A stretch of 64,000 bases of DNA from Methyloversatilis sp. (GCA_017984755.1 JAGNYW010000009.1:1-64000); one strand, 5' to 3'; counted from the stretch's first letter, positions 9,058 to 18,395 are shown. The notes: generated from the letters alone by a model not told the origin. A program made the numbers and translations.

Positions 9058-9903
9058 TCAGGGTTTGTCCGCGCGCTCTTCGGGGGGTGAGGTCACCCGT
9101 TGCGCAGAAACAGGTGGCACCTCCGCTGAACCGGGCGACAGCGCAAGCTGCAGATCGCGTGACAACTGCTGGGCCTGCGCCACCTGCTCGGGCTTGAGCG
9201 AAGCGGCGATTTCGTCGCGCGCGCCCCGCGCCGCAACATGGCCCTGCGACGCGGCCCGGTTGAACCACGCGTAGGCACGCATCAGGTCGAGTTCAACACC
9301 TTCACCGATGCGATGCAGACGCCCCATGTGGTACTGCGCGGAGACGTGTTGCTGGCGCGCCGCGGTGTCGAACCAGCGCGCTGCCGAAGAGTAATCCTGC
9401 AGCGTTCCGCGCCCGAGCTTGTAGGCAAGTGCAAGTTCGAACTGCGCCTGCGCATGCCCCTGGATGGCCGCCTTTTCAAGCCAATGGATGGATTCGACGA
9501 GATCTTCAGGTTCGCCTGCCCCGCCCTGTGCGAGCAGCATCGCATAATCGAACTGGGATCCGGCGTCGCCGGTTTCAGCGCGTCGGCGCTCGGCTTCCCT
9601 CGGTTCGAGTTCGGCCAGCTTGCGTTCGTGTTCGGTCGGAAGATTTGAATCGACGTCCCGCGCAATGACCGCTACCAACACCGCGAAACCGAGAACCACC
9701 CCGCCTGCCACCGCCGCGAGCGGCACCCTGCGATAGCGCACGAAGCGCTTGTGGCAATTACGACATCGAACCGGTTTGAGCCAGAATCGCCCGGCCTTCT
9801 CACCGGAGTTTTTCCAGCCGGAGTCCTTGGTGTTGCTGCTCAGGCAGTAAGGACAGGCATGCAGGCCCTGCAATACGCTGGAAACTCTGGTCGAGATGGT
9901 CAT
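9058..9903 (-). CDS. Zinc-ribbon, single-membrane-span protein with Sel1/TPR-like repeats
   Basis: A 281-residue protein of unknown function with three visible parts. An N-terminal zinc ribbon has CPYC (about 18-21) and CRNC (about 48-51). One transmembrane helix follows (about 60-82, VPLAAVAGGVVLGFAVLVAVIA). The C-terminal region is built of Sel1-type repeats, with units such as DYAMLLAQGG, FELALAYKLGRG and YHMGRLHRIGEG spaced about 36 residues apart. Sel1 repeats mediate protein-protein contacts, often in envelope signalling or stress. The topology suggests a cytosolic zinc ribbon and periplasmic repeats, but this is inference. It ends 6 bp from the phoU stop (convergent) and lies just downstream of yggX on the minus strand. 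Confidence 0.75.
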   Translation of the reverse strand: MTISTRVSSVLQGLHACPYCLSSNTKDSGWKNSGEKAGRFWLKPVRCRNCHKRFVRYRRVPLAAVAGGVVLGFAVLVAVIARDVDSNLPTEHERKLAELEPREAERRRAETGDAGSQFDYAMLLAQGGAGEPEDLVESIHWLEKAAIQGHAQAQFELALAYKLGRGTLQDYSSAARWFDTAARQQHVSAQYHMGRLHRIGEGVELDLMRAYAWFNRAASQGHVAARGARDEIAASLKPEQVAQAQQLSRDLQLALSPGSAEVPPVSAQRVTSPPEERADKP

Positions 9904-9958
9904 GACCGGAAATTATCACGTCAATGCAAAGGCTTGCCGTGAATTTATGTACCACCAG

Positions 9959-10231
9959 TCATGCTGCGGGCGGTACGAAACCCGATACCTGATCAGCACC
10001 TTCGCCGAAGAAATGCTTCTCCATCTGTTCGGCAAGATATTTGCGCGCACGCGCATCCATGAGACTGAGCCTGTTTTCGTTGATCAGCATGGTCTGATAC
10101 TTCACCCACTGCTGCCATGCTTCCTTCGATACCGACTCGAAAATCCGGGCACCCAGCGCTCCAGGCACCGGCGGGAAATCAAGTCCCTCCGCTTCCCGGC
10201 CGAGTTTGATGCAGTGAACCATGCGTGCCAT
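9959..10231 (-). CDS. yggX: Probable Fe(2+)-trafficking / oxidative damage protection protein YggX
   Basis: A 90-residue protein matching the YggX family in length and in its N-terminal [19 protein letters not shown] signature, which includes the conserved cysteine 7. The W-x-x-W-like region [18 protein letters not shown] is also typical. YggX homologues protect iron-sulfur clusters against oxidation and have been proposed to move ferrous iron in the cytosol. In many beta- and gammaproteobacteria it is a stand-alone gene or near argA; here argA lies two genes upstream on the same strand. Confidence 0.93.
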   Translation of the reverse strand: MARMVHCIKLGREAEGLDFPPVPGALGARIFESVSKEAWQQWVKYQTMLINENRLSLMDARARKYLAEQMEKHFFGEGADQVSGFVPPAA

Positions 10232-10336
10232 GCCGCGACTCCTTGAAGCATTGATGAATCCGTAATTCTAAAGGCTGGACCGTCGAGCCGGTGGAGATTG
10301 CTTGAGCGCAATCCAACCTGACCAAAGCACCTGAAA

Positions 10337-12388
10337 CTATTGGACAGACATGCGGAATCCGTTCTTGCCGTCGTGCTTTGCGACGTACATCGCCGCATCG
10401 GCGGCACCGAGCAGAGCCTCGCCGGTGAGGGCGTGCGAAGGAAAGATGGCGATGCCGGTACTCACGGTGACCCCGGCGCGTCGGCCATCGAATTCGAACA
10501 CCATGTCCGCCACGCGCTCGCCGATACGTCGCGCGAGGCCCATGATGGCAGGTTCGTCTGTATCGGGCGCCAGAACACCGAATTCGTCACCACCCAGCCG
10601 GAAAAAGATTTCGTTGCGACGAACAACAGCTCCCACTTCGCGCGCCAGCCTCACCAGCACTGCGTCGCCGGCCTGATGCCCGTAGCTGTCGTTGATCGGC
10701 TTGAAGCCGTCCAGGTCGAACAACAACAGACCAAGATGCGTTTTCCGGCGACCGGCGTCGGCAATCATGCGCTCAAGTTCTTCGTGGAAGCGACGGCGGT
10801 TGTAAAGGTTGGTCAAGGGGTCGCGTTCGGCCATCCGCACCAGCGCCTCGGCGGCGTGGCGCTCTGCAGTCACATCCTCGAAAATCCAGACCCGACCCAG
10901 GAAGCGTCCGGGAACCGCCGCGGCAACCAGCGCAGAATGCTCCCGGATGATCCGTCCGTCGTGCAGCGCGATGTCGTGAGGTTCGGTCGGCTCGCGCGAT
11001 GACAGCACATGCTGCAGACGGTCACGGTAAGCCACCTCGTCCGTGAGCAGCTTGCCGGTGCGGTCGATCAGCAGGGAGTCTCGCATTCCCGACAGATTTT
11101 CGTCCAGGGGAAAGCCCCATATGACCTTGAGCATCCTGTTGGCGTGCTGAACACGGCCGTCACGGTCAACAAACAGAACGCCCAGCTTGATGAGGTCAAG
11201 CAGCGCCTGCAGCCGCGACCGTTCCTCCTCGCTCCGCGTCAGGTAGTAATCACGCAAGCCCTGTTCGCGGCGGAGGGCGGTCACGGTGTCGAGCAATTTG
11301 AATTCGGCTTCCTTGCGGCTCTGGATGTCGTCGGCCGAGACCCGCACCCCAAGGCAGACGCCTGCGTCGTCATAGATCGGTTGCCAGTTCAGCGACACCC
11401 ACACCACGGAACCGTCGCGCCGCAGAAGCCGTACCTCGAAGCTCTCACCGCTGGCGCCAGCCAGCGCATCCTGCGCACGCGACGCGAATATCTTGCGATC
11501 CTTCTCATGCACCAGCATTTTCGCCAGATCTTCGCTGAGCAGACAATCGAGAGGGCTGTGACCGGTCACCCGCTCAATCGAACGATTCACCCAGATCAAC
11601 CTGCCCTGCGGACCGAACCATGCCTCGACCCCGAACGTGAAATCGGCGATGGCGTGAAAGCGAGCTTCGCTCTTGCGCAGCGCCATCACACGCTCTTCGA
11701 GCGCCTGCACCATCTGGTTGAAGGCGCGCGTAAGCCGGGCCAGCGCATCATCGCCATGTACCGGCAATGGCTCGACCGCTTCTGCGCGGCGCAGGGCAAT
11801 GGCCCGCTTTTCGATGCCGGCCACGCCGTCGAGCATGCCAGCCAGCACCCAGCGGGTGAGCAGCACATGCAGCGCCAGCAGTGTCAAACCAAGCGCAATC
11901 GATACATTGCGCAGCACGGCGATCGTCTGTTCGAGTTCGGCAAGGTTCGCACTGGCACGGAGCTCACCCAGCGACACACCGTGACCCGCCAGACTCAGAT
12001 CGACACGGAAATCATAAGCACCACGCCCGCCCTCCAGGCCGGCACGCAGATCCGCATGCGGCGCGCCGAGTGCGGCCGGCCCGCCGTCGGCGATCAGCAC
12101 GCGACCGGCACTGTCCCGGATTTCGAGATATTCCAGATCGCCACGCATGCGCAGCACCGAAACCTCGCGCGCAAGATGCTGTGGGCTGTTCTGGAGGATG
12201 TCGGCGACACGCCGCTGCATGTCGGTCGCCAGCAGATCGATGCGCGTCGCCTCGCGCGACACCAGATGGTCGGCGATGAACAGGTGGATGAAGGTCAGCC
12301 CGCACAGCAGAACAATACCGAGAACCGCTGACGAAGCGAGCAGTCTCCACTGCAGCGCGCCGAATCGCGGGAGCGTGACCGGCTTCAT
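10337..12388 (-). CDS. Membrane-bound PAS-GGDEF diguanylate cyclase
   Basis: A 683-residue inner-membrane protein likely to make cyclic di-GMP. Order of parts: transmembrane helix (about 14-36), periplasmic sensor region (37-155), second helix (about 158-182), HAMP-like segment, PAS domain (about 240-355), second PAS domain (about 395-510), then GGDEF domain (about 520-683). The active-site loop reads RLGGDEF, and DPLTNLYNRRRF and FDLDGFKPINDSYGH are intact, so catalysis is expected. The inhibitory I-site position reads RRNE instead of RxxD, which may weaken product inhibition. No EAL domain is present. Its start is 21 bp from the argA stop on the same strand, so co-transcription with argA is possible. 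Confidence 0.9.
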   Translation of the reverse strand: MKPVTLPRFGALQWRLLASSAVLGIVLLCGLTFIHLFIADHLVSREATRIDLLATDMQRRVADILQNSPQHLAREVSVLRMRGDLEYLEIRDSAGRVLIADGGPAALGAPHADLRAGLEGGRGAYDFRVDLSLAGHGVSLGELRASANLAELEQTIAVLRNVSIALGLTLLALHVLLTRWVLAGMLDGVAGIEKRAIALRRAEAVEPLPVHGDDALARLTRAFNQMVQALEERVMALRKSEARFHAIADFTFGVEAWFGPQGRLIWVNRSIERVTGHSPLDCLLSEDLAKMLVHEKDRKIFASRAQDALAGASGESFEVRLLRRDGSVVWVSLNWQPIYDDAGVCLGVRVSADDIQSRKEAEFKLLDTVTALRREQGLRDYYLTRSEEERSRLQALLDLIKLGVLFVDRDGRVQHANRMLKVIWGFPLDENLSGMRDSLLIDRTGKLLTDEVAYRDRLQHVLSSREPTEPHDIALHDGRIIREHSALVAAAVPGRFLGRVWIFEDVTAERHAAEALVRMAERDPLTNLYNRRRFHEELERMIADAGRRKTHLGLLLFDLDGFKPINDSYGHQAGDAVLVRLAREVGAVVRRNEIFFRLGGDEFGVLAPDTDEPAIMGLARRIGERVADMVFEFDGRRAGVTVSTGIAIFPSHALTGEALLGAADAAMYVAKHDGKNGFRMSVQ

Positions 12389-12409
12389 TTCAGTGCGGTG
12401 AAAGCGTAT

Positions 12410-13732
12410 TCAAAGAACCTTCACCAAGACCTTGCTGCGTCGCTGCGGGTTGTAGTTTTCGCGCCTGACGCGGGGCAGTGCATCGACGCCCGCTTCGACG
12501 AAACCGCGTTCGACGAACCAGTGCGCGGTCACGGTGGTCAGGACGAAGAGCCGCTTCATCCGCTCGGCGCGCGCGCGCCCTTCGACATAGCTCAGTATCT
12601 GCTCACCGTAACCGTGGCGCCGGTACTCCGGCATCACCGCAAGGCAGGCCAGTTCGGCCATTTCGTCTTCGGCGTACGGATAGAAGGCCGCGCAGCCCAT
12701 GATGACTTCATCGTGCTCGAGCACACTGAAGCGCTCGATCTCGCGCTCAAGTCTTTCACGGCCGCGACTGACCAGCGTTCCGTCCGCCTCCAGCGGCGCG
12801 ATCAGGCCGGCAACTGCCGGCACATCATCCATGCGCGCATTGCGCATGCGCGCCAGCCGCTCGCGCGAGATGACGCTGCCTACGCCCTGTGTGGTGAAGA
12901 ATTCGAGCAACAGGGCTCCGTCGAGATCGCGGTCGATCATATGGACACGCGCCACTCCGAGCTTCACCGCCCGAATCGCACGCGGCAGGTAAAGCCCCAG
13001 GTCTTCGGTGATGCCGCGCCCGGCTCCGAGCCATTCGGATGCTTCGTCGGCAGTGAGTTCGGGCACCAGCTCGCCGGACTCGTCGACGATGCCCGGTGCA
13101 TCGCACAGGTAGATCAGCTTGATCGCCTGCAGCGCGATCGCGACCGATTCGGCCACCTCTTCCATGCACAGGTTGAACACTTCGCCGGTCAGGGAATAGC
13201 CGTAGGGCTGCATCAGCACGATATCGGCGTCGACGAGTGCATCGTTCAGCGCCTCGACATCGACCTTGCGCACGGTACCGGTGTATCCGTGATCGATGCC
13301 ATCGACCACACCGACCGGTCGAGCCGTGAGGAAATTGCCGGACGCCACTTCAATGGTGCTGCCGGCCATCGGCGTATTCGGCAGCCCTTGCGAAAACAGG
13401 GCTTCGACATCGATGCGGATCGAACCGTTGGCCCGCTTCACGCAGTCCATCGCACGGGCATCCGTGACCCGCAAGCCCTTGTGGTAGCGAGGCTCGAGCC
13501 CGCGCGCGGCCAGTTCTTCCTCGATCTGCGGCCGGGCGCCGACCACCAGCACGAGCTTGATGCCGAGCGCGGCAAGCAGGTTGCAGTCCTGGACCAGTGA
13601 ATTGGCGCCCGGTCCCTGCAGCACCTCGCCACCCACTGCAATCACAAAGGTACGCCCACCAAAGGCGTGAATGTAAGGTGCAGCACTGCGCACCCAGGCT
13701 ACGAAGCGGGGTGAATCGGGATCGGCGTGCAT
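12410..13732 (-). CDS. argA: Amino-acid N-acetyltransferase (N-acetylglutamate synthase)
   Basis: A 440-residue enzyme catalysing the first step of arginine biosynthesis, acetylation of glutamate by acetyl-CoA. The N-terminal ~290 residues form the amino-acid-kinase-like domain (GGRTFVIAVGGEVLQG, then LVLVVGARPQIEEEL), which in this family binds arginine as feedback inhibitor. The C-terminal ~145 residues form a GNAT acetyltransferase domain with LAVMPEYRRHGYGEQIL as the acetyl-CoA-binding motif. Length equals that of classical proteobacterial ArgA. No other arginine genes adjoin it. Confidence 0.96.
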   Translation of the reverse strand: MHADPDSPRFVAWVRSAAPYIHAFGGRTFVIAVGGEVLQGPGANSLVQDCNLLAALGIKLVLVVGARPQIEEELAARGLEPRYHKGLRVTDARAMDCVKRANGSIRIDVEALFSQGLPNTPMAGSTIEVASGNFLTARPVGVVDGIDHGYTGTVRKVDVEALNDALVDADIVLMQPYGYSLTGEVFNLCMEEVAESVAIALQAIKLIYLCDAPGIVDESGELVPELTADEASEWLGAGRGITEDLGLYLPRAIRAVKLGVARVHMIDRDLDGALLLEFFTTQGVGSVISRERLARMRNARMDDVPAVAGLIAPLEADGTLVSRGRERLEREIERFSVLEHDEVIMGCAAFYPYAEDEMAELACLAVMPEYRRHGYGEQILSYVEGRARAERMKRLFVLTTVTAHWFVERGFVEAGVDALPRVRRENYNPQRRSKVLVKVL

Positions 13733-13787
13733 ATCATTTCCGTCTGTTCAAGCGCGGATTCTATCCGAGCGCGCGAGTGAAAACGGC

Positions 13788-15260
13788 TCAGCGCAACGCA
13801 GATTCCAGCCGGGAGCACAGCGCCCGCAGGATGTCTATCCGTGCCTGATACTTGTCGTCCGACTGTATGACCGACCAGGGTGCAGCGTCGATGTGCGTGC
13901 GGGCCAGCATGTCGCGCACAGCAGGCACGTACTGCGGCCACCTCTCCCGGTTGCGCCAGTCGTCGGGGGTGATCTTGAAGCGCTTGAAGCGGGTGCGACT
14001 GCGCTCGTTGAAACGGCGCAACTGCTCTTCCGGACTTACATCAAGCCAGAACTTGCACACGATGGCGCCGTGGCGGCACCACTCCTGTTCGAATGCATTG
14101 ATTTCGTCGAACGCTCTCATCCAGTCGTTTTCGGCAGCGAAACCTTCCACCCTTTCGACCAGCACGCGTCCGTACCAGGATCGATCGAACAAGGCGACCA
14201 TGCCGTCGCGCGGCACGTCACGCCAGAAGCGCCACAGCCACGGATAGCTTCTTTCATGCTCCGACGGCGCCGCAACCGGATGCACGCGGTACGCCCGTGC
14301 GTCGAGTGCATGAGTGATGCGCCTGATGGCACCACCCTTGCCGGCAGCATCCATGCCTTCGAACACGATCACCAGCGAGTGCTGTTTGAAGGACGCCTGG
14401 CGCAGCAGAAGATTCAGCTGCCCCTGCAGCGCTTCCAGCTGCGGCTGATACTGTGCCTTCGTCATCGGTCTGGCCGGGCGGACAAGCTTGATGGCCGACG
14501 GTGGGTCGTTCGCCACGACAGGCGGCAGGGGCGCCGGGCGAACGGCAGATCCGGCCAGCGCAGCACGTAGCGCACGCAGAATCAGCCGACCGACCGCCAG
14601 TTTGCACAGATCACCATCGCTCGCTTCGATCAGATGCCAGGGCGCATGCCTGTCGTCGGACAAAAGAATCGCCTCTTCGGCCACCTTGCAGAGCCGCCGG
14701 TACCGGCGGTGCTCGCGCCAGTCTTCCGGCGTCACGCGCCAGCGCGTCGCCGGATCGCTTTCCTGCTCCTTGAACCGCGCCCGCTGCGTGCCGGAGTCGA
14801 GATGCAGCCAGAACTTCAGCACCACGGCGCCTTCCATCGCGAGCAGGTGTTCGAACCGCTTGATGCCATGCAGCAGCTCGTTGAAGGCCGGGCGCTTGAT
14901 GCGGCGGTCCACGCGCGACCGGATGGCCTCACTGTACCAACCTTCGAAAATGATGGCGGTACGGCCACGCGCCGGCAACGCCTGCCAGTAGCGCCACATG
15001 TGCGGGCGCTGGCGTTCCGCCTCATCGCGCGGACCGAAAGCCCGTGTGCGTATGTGGCGCGGGTCCATCCATTCGTTCAGCGTATTGACCAGATCGCCCT
15101 TGCCGGCCCCGGCGACACCGGCCAGCAGCAGCACAACCGGCGCACGGCCCTGTTCAAGAATCGAGTACTGGGCGTCCAGCAAATCGGCGCGCAGTCGGGT
15201 GACCGCTCGATCAAGACGGGTCGGATCCATCTTTTCGGCCACCGGCAGCGCATCGAACAT
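13788..15260 (-). CDS. pap: Polyphosphate:AMP phosphotransferase (two-domain PPK2)
   Basis: A 490-residue protein made of two fused PPK2 domains. The first has a P-loop GVAGAGKGDLVN (about 50) and the second GMDAAGKGGAIRR (about 300). Each is followed by the FEGWYSE or FDRSWYGR-type segment and a KFWLH/KFWLD strand, as in class II PPK2. The family phosphorylates AMP to ADP using polyphosphate. The true start is ATG at 15260, where ATG overlaps the rsmE stop by one base. The frame is open much further upstream, but that part lies inside rsmE. Coupling to rsmE is therefore likely on the minus strand. Confidence 0.93.
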   Translation of the reverse strand: MFDALPVAEKMDPTRLDRAVTRLRADLLDAQYSILEQGRAPVVLLLAGVAGAGKGDLVNTLNEWMDPRHIRTRAFGPRDEAERQRPHMWRYWQALPARGRTAIIFEGWYSEAIRSRVDRRIKRPAFNELLHGIKRFEHLLAMEGAVVLKFWLHLDSGTQRARFKEQESDPATRWRVTPEDWREHRRYRRLCKVAEEAILLSDDRHAPWHLIEASDGDLCKLAVGRLILRALRAALAGSAVRPAPLPPVVANDPPSAIKLVRPARPMTKAQYQPQLEALQGQLNLLLRQASFKQHSLVIVFEGMDAAGKGGAIRRITHALDARAYRVHPVAAPSEHERSYPWLWRFWRDVPRDGMVALFDRSWYGRVLVERVEGFAAENDWMRAFDEINAFEQEWCRHGAIVCKFWLDVSPEEQLRRFNERSRTRFKRFKITPDDWRNRERWPQYVPAVRDMLARTHIDAAPWSVIQSDDKYQARIDILRALCSRLESALR

Positions 15261-15982
15261 CAGAAATCTCCCATCAGTACATTGAGCGCCGCGATCACGG
15301 CAATGCCCGCAGTCTCGGTTCGCAGCACGCGCGGCCCCAGGGTCACGGCAGCGAAACCTGCATCGCGCGCGGCTGCCAGTTCTTCCGCATCGAAGCCACC
15401 TTCCGGACCGATCAGCAGACTGATCGGCGCATCTACCTGCAGACCCGAAGCCTTCAAGAGCGCGCCGCCCTCCGGATGCAACATCAGACGCTGTCCGCCG
15501 GCATGCGCGAGCGCCTGGGCAAAGGTCTGCAGCGGGAGCACGTCCGGCACCCGGTTGCGACCGCACTGCTCGCAGGCCGCAACGGCAATCTGCTGCCAGT
15601 GCTCGACCCGACGCTGTGCCCGATCGCCGGACAGTTTCACGACGGCGCGCCGGCTGGCCACCGGTTGCACCCGGACCGCACCGAGCTCCACGGCCTTCTG
15701 CACGATCCAGTCCATCTTGTCCGATGCGGCGAGACATTGCATCAGGGTGATCTGCAGGGGCGACTCGCGCAGCGGCGCACTGCGTTCGCCCAGTACCGCG
15801 CGCAGGTTGCGCCCGCCGCCCTCGAGCACGGCCTCGACTTCGACACCGCTGCCATCGAACAGGATCAACCGGTCCCCCTCGACAAGACGCAACACACGCT
15901 CGACATGATGTGCGACGGCCGGCGGCAATGCGATCGATCCGACCGGATCGACCGGCAGGGGGCAAAAGAAACGTGGATTCAT
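15260..15982 (-). CDS. rsmE: 16S rRNA (uracil(1498)-N(3))-methyltransferase
   Basis: A 240-residue SPOUT-class methyltransferase that methylates U1498 in the small-subunit rRNA. The start MNPRFFCPLP at 15982 fits family N termini. The C-terminal knot motifs are clear: LLIGPEGGFDAEEL for S-adenosylmethionine binding and LGPRVLRTETAGIAVIAAL. The middle SDKMDWIVQKAVELG segment is diagnostic of RsmE. The frame is open upstream to 16453, but that extension overlaps the divergent thioredoxin-like gene and lacks family residues. The stop overlaps the start of the pap gene by one base. Confidence 0.95.
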   Translation of the reverse strand: MNPRFFCPLPVDPVGSIALPPAVAHHVERVLRLVEGDRLILFDGSGVEVEAVLEGGGRNLRAVLGERSAPLRESPLQITLMQCLAASDKMDWIVQKAVELGAVRVQPVASRRAVVKLSGDRAQRRVEHWQQIAVAACEQCGRNRVPDVLPLQTFAQALAHAGGQRLMLHPEGGALLKASGLQVDAPISLLIGPEGGFDAEELAAARDAGFAAVTLGPRVLRTETAGIAVIAALNVLMGDF

Positions 15983-16057
15983 CGTAATATGACCCGCGCA
16001 ATGCGACAGGGCTGCAGTTCGGCAGAGCGGACGCTGCAGCGAACCGATGGAAGCATC

Positions 16058-16615
16058 ATGGTCAGCACCTCGACACCCGTCTGTAATTTCGATCTTCCGG
16101 CACCGCACTTCAGGTTGCGTGGTTTCGACGGCCGGGACTACACGCTGGACACCGTGCGCGGCCCGTCGGGTCTGCTCGTGATGTTCATCTGCAACCACTG
16201 TCCGTATGTGCAGGCGATACTGCCACGGCTGGTCGCCGCTGTGCGCGAACTGCGCGATCTCGGCATCGGCGCGATCGCCATCATGCCGAACGACACCTCG
16301 CACTACCCGCAGGATGGCCCGGACGCCATGCAGGCACTGGCGCTCGAACTGGACTTTCCCTTTCCCTACCTGCTGGACGCCGATCAGTCGGTTGCACGTG
16401 CCTACGGCGCTGTCTGCACACCCGACTTCTTCGGCTACAACAGCGCACTGCAACTTCAGTACCGCGGCCGCTTCGACGCATCGCGCAAGGAGGCAGCACC
16501 TGCCGGCACACCGCGCGAACTGTTCGACGCGATGCGCTCGATTGCGCTTGCAGGTCGAGGTCCGAGGGAGCAGACAGCAGGTATCGGTTGTTCAATCAAG
16601 TGGCGCCAGGACTGA
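16058..16615 (+). CDS. Thioredoxin-like (redoxin) family protein
   Basis: A 185-residue protein with a thioredoxin/peroxiredoxin-like fold. The core LLVMFICNHCPYVQAILPRL carries a CNHC pair at the CxxC position, and the cis-Pro region reads AVCTPDFFGYN. Such cytosolic redoxins are widespread and mostly uncharacterised; a peroxidase or disulfide-reductase role is possible. ATG 16058 is preferred because a GGA-containing ribosome binding site precedes it and the family N terminus (PAPHFRLRGFDGRDY) begins soon after. An in-frame ATG at 15989 is an alternative. The gene is divergent from rsmE and is followed 6 bp later by the monophosphatase gene. Confidence 0.8.
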   Translation: MVSTSTPVCNFDLPAPHFRLRGFDGRDYTLDTVRGPSGLLVMFICNHCPYVQAILPRLVAAVRELRDLGIGAIAIMPNDTSHYPQDGPDAMQALALELDFPFPYLLDADQSVARAYGAVCTPDFFGYNSALQLQYRGRFDASRKEAAPAGTPRELFDAMRSIALAGRGPREQTAGIGCSIKWRQD

Positions 16616-16621
16616 TTCATC

Positions 16622-17422
16622 ATGAGCTCATCGACACTCCTCCAGATCGTTGACACCGCGAGGAACGTAGCGCGCGAAGTGATCATGCCGCACTTCCTCA
16701 CGGCACAGCGCAAGCAGAAGGACGACGGCAGCCTGTTCACCGTCGTCGACCTCGCAGCCCAGGAAGCGCTCATCGAGAGGCTGCCGCGAATCATCGACCG
16801 TCCGGTGCTGGGCGAGGAAATGCCGGAATCGCTGCAACTGCGCCTGTGGCACGAAGGCGAGGAAGGTATCTGGTGCATCGATCCGATCGATGGCACCACG
16901 AACTTCATCAACGGCATTCCGTTCTTCGGCGTCGCGATTGCCTACATCGCCGGCGGGCAGACGCGTTACGGGGTGGTCTACAACCCGATGACCGACGAGG
17001 CCTTCTACGCCGAACGGGGCGGCGGCGCCTTCCTGAACGGTACGGCGCTGCCGCTGCGCTCGCCCGCCAGGCACCTTATGGATTCGGTCGCCGGCGTGGA
17101 TTTCAAGCGCATTCCGAAGCGCCTGGCCGATGCGCTGGCGACGCAGTCGCCGTTTTACTCTCAGCGCAACTTCGGCTCAAGTGCGCTCGAATGGTGCTTC
17201 ATTGCAGCAGCCAGACTCGACGTCTACCTGCATGGCGGCCAGATGATGTGGGACTTCGCCGCCGGCAGCCTGATTGCCGCCGAGGCCGGTGCGCAATGCT
17301 CGATGCTGGACGGCGAAGCGCTCGACATGGCGCCCGGACGCAAGACCCCGGTCGTCGTCGGGGCAAGTCCGGAGCTTTATGGAGAGTGGATGGACTGGCT
17401 CAACGCACATGGTGCGCGTTGA
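16622..17422 (+). CDS. Inositol monophosphatase family protein
   Basis: A 266-residue metal-dependent sugar- or nucleotide-phosphate phosphatase. The family's metal ligands are present: GEEMPE (about 66), the signature IDPIDGTTNFINGIP (about 86-100) and the late WDFAAGSLIAAEAG motif (about 210-223). Members hydrolyse inositol phosphates, histidinol phosphate, fructose 1,6-bisphosphate or 3'-phosphoadenosine 5'-phosphate, and the sequence does not decide between them by eye. It lies 6 bp after the thioredoxin-like gene, so the two probably form an operon. It ends convergently 12 bp from the cbbR stop. If it has FBPase activity it could complement the unusual FBPase encoded at 18801-19904, which is speculative. 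Confidence 0.88.
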   Translation: MSSSTLLQIVDTARNVAREVIMPHFLTAQRKQKDDGSLFTVVDLAAQEALIERLPRIIDRPVLGEEMPESLQLRLWHEGEEGIWCIDPIDGTTNFINGIPFFGVAIAYIAGGQTRYGVVYNPMTDEAFYAERGGGAFLNGTALPLRSPARHLMDSVAGVDFKRIPKRLADALATQSPFYSQRNFGSSALEWCFIAAARLDVYLHGGQMMWDFAAGSLIAAEAGAQCSMLDGEALDMAPGRKTPVVVGASPELYGEWMDWLNAHGAR

Positions 17423-17434
17423 GCAGGACTCAGC

Positions 17435-18388
17435 CTATCCGTGCGGCGGGGTCGGTGCCGGCGAGAGTTGCGCATTGATCAGGCGACCACCTTCCTTCAT
17501 CAGAAAATCCCGCAACGCTCGCGCAGCCGGCAACAGGTTCTTGCGATCGCGGTAGACAACGTGCCAGTTGCGGGTGACCGGCGTGCCCGCCGCGGCGACC
17601 CGGCACAGCACACCGGTGCGCAGTTCGAGCTGGCACGTGTGCTCCGACAGAAACGCCAGCCCCATACCGGCGATCGCCGCCTGCTTGATGATTTCGTTGC
17701 TCGGCAGTTCGATGATTTCCACGGGACGGATCCCCTGTTCGAGCAGAAAACTCTCCTGCGTCACGCGCGTACCGGACCCTCGCTCGCGTATCAGGAACGA
17801 TTCCCGGCCGAGATCTTCGGCGGTGACCACACCCAGCCGGGTCAGCGGGTGTCCCTCGCGGGCCAGCACCGACAGCGGATGCTCGGCGAACACGTAGGCC
17901 TCGCAGCCAAGCGCCGCCGGCGGGCGCCCCATGATGGCAAGGTCGATCAGGTTGTCTTCCAGCTGCCGGAAAATATCGTCCCGGTTGTGCAGTGAAATGC
18001 GCACCTGCACGTCCGGGTATCGCTCGCGGAACGCCATCAGAAGCTTGGGCGCCACATACTTGGCCGTACTCACCACCCCGACCGTCACCAGACCGGCGTG
18101 GCCACTCGCCATCTGTGCAAGGGCCGCCTCGGCTTCGGCAAGCTGATGTTCGATCGCGCGCGCATGGCGGGCGATCTCCATGCCGACATCGGTGACCTTG
18201 AGCTTCTTGCCCAGGGTTTCAATCAGCTGCAGGCCAACCAGTCCATCGAGCGCCTTCACCTGCATCGACACCGCCGGCTGCGTCAGATGCAACTCCTCCG
18301 CCGCCCGGGAAATGGACCCAAGGCGAGCTACCGCTTCGAATATCCGCAACTGGCGAAGAGAAACTCCGCGCGTCCACTGAGTAGTCAT
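17435..18388 (-). CDS. cbbR: LysR-family transcriptional regulator, CbbR type
   Basis: A 317-residue LysR-type regulator. The N-terminal winged helix-turn-helix covers about residues 9-68 (RQLRIFEAVARLGSISRAAEEL, then LTQPAVSMQVKALDGLVG). The rest is the effector-binding domain with family landmarks such as GVVSTAKYVAPKLL and ELPSNEIIKQAAIAGMGLAFLSEH. It is transcribed away from fbp-prk-tkt, the usual position of CbbR, which activates Calvin-cycle genes and senses metabolites such as RuBP or NADPH in other species. A perfect short palindrome lies 8 bp upstream of its start (see the site at 18396-18416), suggesting autoregulation. Confidence 0.87.
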   Translation of the reverse strand: MTTQWTRGVSLRQLRIFEAVARLGSISRAAEELHLTQPAVSMQVKALDGLVGLQLIETLGKKLKVTDVGMEIARHARAIEHQLAEAEAALAQMASGHAGLVTVGVVSTAKYVAPKLLMAFRERYPDVQVRISLHNRDDIFRQLEDNLIDLAIMGRPPAALGCEAYVFAEHPLSVLAREGHPLTRLGVVTAEDLGRESFLIRERGSGTRVTQESFLLEQGIRPVEIIELPSNEIIKQAAIAGMGLAFLSEHTCQLELRTGVLCRVAAAGTPVTRNWHVVYRDRKNLLPAARALRDFLMKEGGRLINAQLSPAPTPPHG

Positions 18389-18395
18389 ATCAGGC

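Noticed and set aside
11009-12331. 440-codon open frame on the plus strand, opposite the PAS-GGDEF gene
   Set aside because: Composition typical of an antisense shadow and no recognisable domain; the minus-strand protein has complete PAS and GGDEF motifs.
15261-16001. N-terminal extension of the polyphosphate:AMP phosphotransferase frame
   Set aside because: This part is out-of-frame rsmE; the family N terminus begins at MFDALPV (15260).
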